From an uncultured Desulfobacteraceae bacterium (GTDB lineage Bacteria > Desulfobacterota > Desulfobacteria > Desulfobacterales > UBA2174): DNA of 18,248 nt. How positions within the stretch are numbered: position 1 is the first letter of the stretch; every line of letters starts with the position of its first letter. Below, piece by piece: positions 15,758 to 18,248 of this stretch. The stretch is from NCBI GenBank assembly GCA_937982505.1, contig CALJLV010000124.1, positions 1 to 18,248 on the forward strand, written 5' to 3'. The position numbers and the translations under genes were made by a program. Under the pieces are notes generated by a model. It saw only the letters and a program-made list of their open reading frames with translations. It was not told the origin of the DNA and did not search any database.

Positions 15758-16399
15758 TCACCCTCTCAGGCCGACAAAGGCCCCCTGGCCGAATCCGTCC
15801 AGGATCCGCCCGCTCTTGTCGCCCGGGATCAGCGTCTGCTCGATACGGTCGATGCGGAAACCCGCCGCCTCCAGTTGAGCCATCACCTCCCGGGTGGAAA
15901 AGAAGGTGGCCTCCCGGTAGAACCGGCTTTGGTCGCGGTGGGCTTCGTAGTACCGCCCCAGGTTGCTTTCCTTGTCCACGAATCCCACCACGAATCACCC
16001 GCCGGGCTTAAGCACCCGCCAGGCTTCCGCGAAGGTTGCACCCAAGTCATCGACAAAGCAGATGGTGGTCACCATCAGGACGAAGTCCGAGCAATCCGTC
16101 GCCAGGGGAAGGTGTTCGGCGGCCCCGGCGATGACCTGGATGCCCTGTTGCCGCGCCTTGAAGGCCATCTCCTGTGACGGTTCCACGCCGGTGCGAATGC
16201 CGAAGGGCACGGCGAGCTTTCCCGAAATGATGCGGCGGGTCATCTCGGCGCATTTTTCCGGGTCCACTCCCCCCTTGTCCGGGTGCCATTAGGCCAGCAG
16301 GCGCCGCTAGCCGGCCTTGATCTCGGCCATGGTCGCTGTTTCAGCCAACTGGAGAGTCTCCCGGGCGGCATTGATTTCCTGGTATTTGGTGCGCTTCAA
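15758..16399 (-). pseudogene. Broken chimera: J-domain N-terminus fused to the C-terminal part of a SAM methyltransferase
   Basis: An uninterrupted 214-codon frame except for TAG (codon 31, 16309-16307), TAA (codon 37, 16291-16289) and TGA (codon 135, 15997-15995). Codons 1-60 form a J domain (TKYQEINAARETLQ ... MAEIKAG[stop]RRLLA[stop]WHPDKGG, then PEKCAEMTRRII), with the HPD motif kept. From codon about 61 the frame is a class I methyltransferase beginning after its glycine-rich SAM motif (SGKLAVPFGIRTGVEPS), followed by AEHLPL, LMVTTICFVDD and WRVLKPGG[stop]FVVGFVDKES. The J protein's C-terminus and the methyltransferase's N-terminus, including most of motif I, are missing, so an internal deletion fused two adjacent genes. 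The start is probably the TTG at 16399, overlapping the upstream stop (TTGA). Read-through cannot rescue TAA, so I call it a pseudogene. Confidence 0.8.
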
Positions 16400-16851
16400 T
16401 GGTCCAGCTTTCCTTCTCTTTTGAGCTTCGAAAAAATGAAAACTGCGCCGCTGCGGGACAGGCCGAGTGTTTCGGCCAGGACGCCTTCATCCATCGGGCC
16501 TTCCGCGTTCCAAACCTCCAGCACCTCGGCTTCCAGCTCCTCCAACCAGTCCTCGAAAAGAACGAGAAGTTCGGGCTCGGCCAGCGTCAGCAACTGCTCG
16601 GACCGCGACACTTTGTCCATCAGGCTTTGGCACATCTGCTTGGGGTCGACACCTTCGCCCATGCACTCGGCCAGTCACAAATGCACGAGGCTCGAGACCT
16701 TGTCGCCTCCCGACTGACCGACCAGGTCCATGAGAAAACGATCACGGGCATCCTGGTCCAGGTCGGCCATCAGCCGTTCCATCACCCGGGTGATTTGCGC
16801 CAAGGCGGTTTCCGGCGCCATGAGGGAAACAATTTTCAGCAGTTCATCCAT
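16396..16851 (-). pseudogene. Winged-helix protein of unknown function interrupted by TGA at codon 59
   Basis: A 152-codon frame from ATG 16851 (GGAG about 5 nt upstream) with one in-frame TGA at 16677-16675. The N-terminal part (MDELLKIVSLMAPETALAQI ... GGDKVSSLVHL) is helical. After the TGA the frame continues LAECMGEGVDPKQMCQSLMD, then an acidic helix (LLVLFEDWLEELEAEVLEVW) and a C-terminal winged-helix-like segment (MDEGVLAETLGLSRSGAVFI, then FSKLKREGKL). I do not recognise a named family. It lies 15 nt after the arsR stop and overlaps the J-domain gene by 4 nt. The TGA may be nonsense decay, as in the next gene, or selenocysteine (U-L-A-E-C) with a weaker SECIS-like hairpin at 16660-16643. 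Decay is somewhat more likely. Confidence 0.6.
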
Positions 16852-16866
16852 ACCTACTCCACTGGT

Positions 16867-17172
16867 CTAGAAGCCCTTGCGGTTCTTTAAAAGATCCGTA
16901 GCCACATCTCCGAGAATTTTCAGGGCCTCCAGAATCCTCGCATCAGCCAGGTGGTAAAACACAAACGGGCCTTCGCGTTCCACTTCCACCAGCAGCGATC
17001 GCTTCAATTCCTTCAGATGATGCGATACCAGCGGCTGGGAGAGATCGAGCGCCTCCACGATGGCCGATACCGATTTGCGGCCCCGGCTGACCAGCAGCAG
17101 AATCTTCAGGCGGTTGCCGTCCGACAGGCTTTTGGCCAGAAAAGCGGCGCGTTGCAACAGATCTTCGTTCAA
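16867..17172 (-). CDS. ArsR/SmtB-family transcriptional repressor
   Basis: 101 residues, normal for ArsR-type regulators. The start is a TTG at 17172-17170 with AGGGG 8 nt upstream; no ATG or GTG fits. The winged helix-turn-helix is clear: AKSLSDGNRLKILLLVS, VSAIVEALDLSQPLVSHHLK (recognition helix) and a wing at VEVEREGPFVFYHL. There is no cysteine anywhere in the protein, so the classical CxC arsenic/cadmium site (ELCVCDL) is absent, and His/Asp ligand sites are not obvious. It may sense something other than a thiophilic metal, or act through other residues. It is the first gene of the downstream cluster (winged-helix protein, J/methyltransferase, DsrE) and probably represses its own promoter, where two dyads lie. 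Confidence 0.9.
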   Translation of the reverse strand: MNEDLLQRAAFLAKSLSDGNRLKILLLVSRGRKSVSAIVEALDLSQPLVSHHLKELKRSLLVEVEREGPFVFYHLADARILEALKILGDVATDLLKNRKGF

Positions 17173-17238
17173 TGAAAATGCCCCTGAAAAATTAGATCTC
17201 CCGGGCTATCGAAGGTTTCGCGACGGATTGAAACAGCA

Positions 17239-17263
17239 TGATATCGAGATGTCATCAATATCA
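17239..17263. promoter_or_regulatory. Second dyad in the arsR leader
   Basis: TGATAT and ATATCA form a perfect 6-bp inverted repeat around 13 bp, 15-40 bp downstream of the predicted arsR -10 box. It is AT-rich in an otherwise GC-rich contig and may be a second repressor site. Confidence 0.4.
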
Positions 17264-17265
17264 GC

Positions 17266-17285
17266 ATATAAATGACCGCTTATAT
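17266..17285. promoter_or_regulatory. Candidate ArsR operator overlapping the arsR promoter
   Basis: ATATAA and TTATAT form a perfect 6-bp inverted repeat with an 8-bp centre. The size and AT-rich arms resemble known ArsR/SmtB operators. It overlaps the predicted -10 box (17284-17279), the expected position for autorepression. Confidence 0.5.
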
Positions 17286-17305
17286 AAAAAGTAGTTTTTT
17301 GTCAA
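17279..17305 (-). promoter_or_regulatory. Promoter for the arsR cluster
   Basis: Perfect -35 TTGACA (17305-17300) and -10 TATAAG (17284-17279) with a 15-bp spacer, shorter than the optimal 17. Short spacers can make a promoter dependent on DNA distortion by a regulator. The region is separate from the upstream TSUP gene, which ends at 17371, so the arsR cluster is likely its own transcript. Confidence 0.5.
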
Positions 17306-17370
17306 GGCCGGGCAAGTCCATGGGTCATTGAAAAAAATTTGTACAACGTCCCCGAGGGTCCAACCGACTT

Positions 17371-18159
17371 TTAAATGATCCCGGACATGAGTGCGATTGC
17401 GATCGCGAGCAGCATAAATCCCGTGATGTTCTGGACCGTGCGCATGGTGATCTTGTGCAGATAGCGCTTGCCGAGCAGCACCCCGGCAAACGCCGATACG
17501 ACTCCGGTGAGGATCAGGGGCCACTGATCCGCGCCGATGGGCCTGGCGCTTTCGCCCGCCAGAAACATCCCCGCATAGGCGGTGATGCGGGTCAGGTCCA
17601 CCATGAAGCCGATCACGGCGTTGGTGCCCACGAAGGCCTGGGCCGAGATGCCCACCTTGGCCAGGAAGGCCGAGCGCAGGGCGCCCTGGTGACCGGAAAA
17701 CCCGCCGAAGAAACCCGACAGCAGACCGCCAAGAAACAGATACCGACGATCGAATTCCAGCTTGCGAAACCGCGGCAGCAGCTCGAAAAGGGCGAAAACA
17801 AGCATCATCAGGCCCATGACAAGCTTCACCGGCGTGATGGTCGCGGTTCTGGCCCCCAATGAATAGTGCGCGATCTCTCCGAAATGGGCCACGTAGCCCA
17901 GCGCCGCGGCCCCCGCGCCGGCCGCCGCGATGGCCGGCAGGCCAAAGCGCAGCACCAGACTCCGGTCGGCATGGCCGCCCACCAGGGCGATCTTGAAAAG
18001 GTTGTTGGCCCCGTGGACCACGGCGGTGGCCGCCACCGCCACGGGCACCGTAAAAAAGAGGGCGAAGACCGGCAGGAGCAGGGTGCCCAGACCGAAGCCC
18101 GAAAAGAGGGTCAGGGCCGAAACGAGCAGGGCTGACAGGCTGATGACGATGAAGCTCAT
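17371..18159 (-). CDS. TSUP (TauE/SafE, DUF81) family membrane transporter
   Basis: 262 residues, usual for the family, with about eight hydrophobic segments spread over the whole length. Family features are ATAVVHGANNLFKIAL (HGANN at 49-53) in the first half and the glycine-rich GGLLSGFFGGFSGHQGAL (about 144-161) opening the second half, followed by GTNAVIGFMVDLTR. TSUP proteins move sulfur-containing or organic anions (sulfite, sulfoacetate and related compounds) across the inner membrane; the substrate here is not visible. The start ATG at 18159 has only a weak ribosome site (GGTGA). It lies upstream of and in the same direction as arsR, 198 bp away. A T-run (17337-17331) without a convincing hairpin follows its stop, so a terminator is uncertain. 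The 89 bp before it show no clear promoter. Confidence 0.9.
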   Translation of the reverse strand: MSFIVISLSALLVSALTLFSGFGLGTLLLPVFALFFTVPVAVAATAVVHGANNLFKIALVGGHADRSLVLRFGLPAIAAAGAGAAALGYVAHFGEIAHYSLGARTATITPVKLVMGLMMLVFALFELLPRFRKLEFDRRYLFLGGLLSGFFGGFSGHQGALRSAFLAKVGISAQAFVGTNAVIGFMVDLTRITAYAGMFLAGESARPIGADQWPLILTGVVSAFAGVLLGKRYLHKITMRTVQNITGFMLLAIAIALMSGII

Positions 18160-18248
18160 TTATCACCGATTTTCGCGGCACGGTTTACATATAAGGCTCT
18201 TCGCTGTTTCATGTGGGTGGATTTGGTTTGCGAGGGACCTCGACCTGG

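Noticed and set aside
15995..15997. TGA in the methyltransferase part as selenocysteine
   Set aside because: No stable hairpin with a GGU-type loop was found in the next 50 nt, the position is not a known catalytic one, and the gene is otherwise broken.
16307..16309. TAG in the J domain as pyrrolysine
   Set aside because: Some deltaproteobacteria do use pyrrolysine, but a TAA six codons later cannot be recoded this way, and the gene is also deletion-fused.
1..18248. CRISPR arrays, tRNA/rRNA genes, insertion sequences
   Set aside because: I looked and saw no regularly spaced direct repeats, tRNA-like cloverleaf, rRNA segment or transposase.

Overview
The window is a high-GC metagenome-style contig. 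It begins with about 49 bases of Illumina P7/TruSeq adapter, so genomic DNA starts near base 50. Gene content suggests a sulfate-reducer-like Desulfobacterota ('deltaproteobacterial', possibly Desulfobacterales) bacterium. Supporting signs are a NikKMLQ-type nickel ECF transporter, an argS/SPOR/gatC/gatA/mutL housekeeping run, a DsrE-family protein that looks like a selenoprotein, and a dockerin-like EF-hand tail on a very large exported protein. The taxon is an inference from gene content; no marker rRNA is present.

Layout. (1) 50-2558, minus strand: a nickel (or cobalt) importer operon transcribed nikK > nikM > nikL > nikQ, with nikQ cut by the contig end. (2) 2559-2870: a divergent promoter region with a good sigma70 promoter for nikK, a dyad just downstream of it, an attenuator-like structure in the nikK leader, and a separate promoter for argS. 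(3) 2871-9348, plus strand: arginyl-tRNA synthetase, a SPOR-domain envelope protein, GatC and GatA of the tRNA-dependent amidotransferase (no gatB here), a 60-residue unknown protein, and an endonuclease-type MutL. (4) 9596-15358, plus strand: one 1920-residue exported mosaic protein. It has a beta-propeller-like repeat region, a CARDB domain, two segments resembling CWB2 repeats, a gingipain-like (C25/clan CD) peptidase core with a visible His/Cys dyad, leucine-rich repeats and a C-terminal dockerin-like EF-hand pair. (5) 15384-18159, minus strand: a TSUP-family membrane exporter, an ArsR-family repressor with dyads over its promoter, a winged-helix protein interrupted by TGA, a J-domain/methyltransferase chimera carrying TAG, TAA and TGA, and a DsrE-like gene with an in-frame TGA.

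The most interesting locus is region 5. The DsrE TGA lies exactly where the first cysteine of the CxxC motif is expected. It is followed 21 nt later by the GGTCT loop of a perfect 7-bp hairpin, which fits a bacterial SECIS element, so a selenocysteine is the best reading. The neighbouring J-domain/methyltransferase gene is almost certainly broken (TAG and TAA seven codons apart, plus an internal deletion that fuses two families). Recoding and decay therefore sit side by side, and each TGA has to be judged separately.
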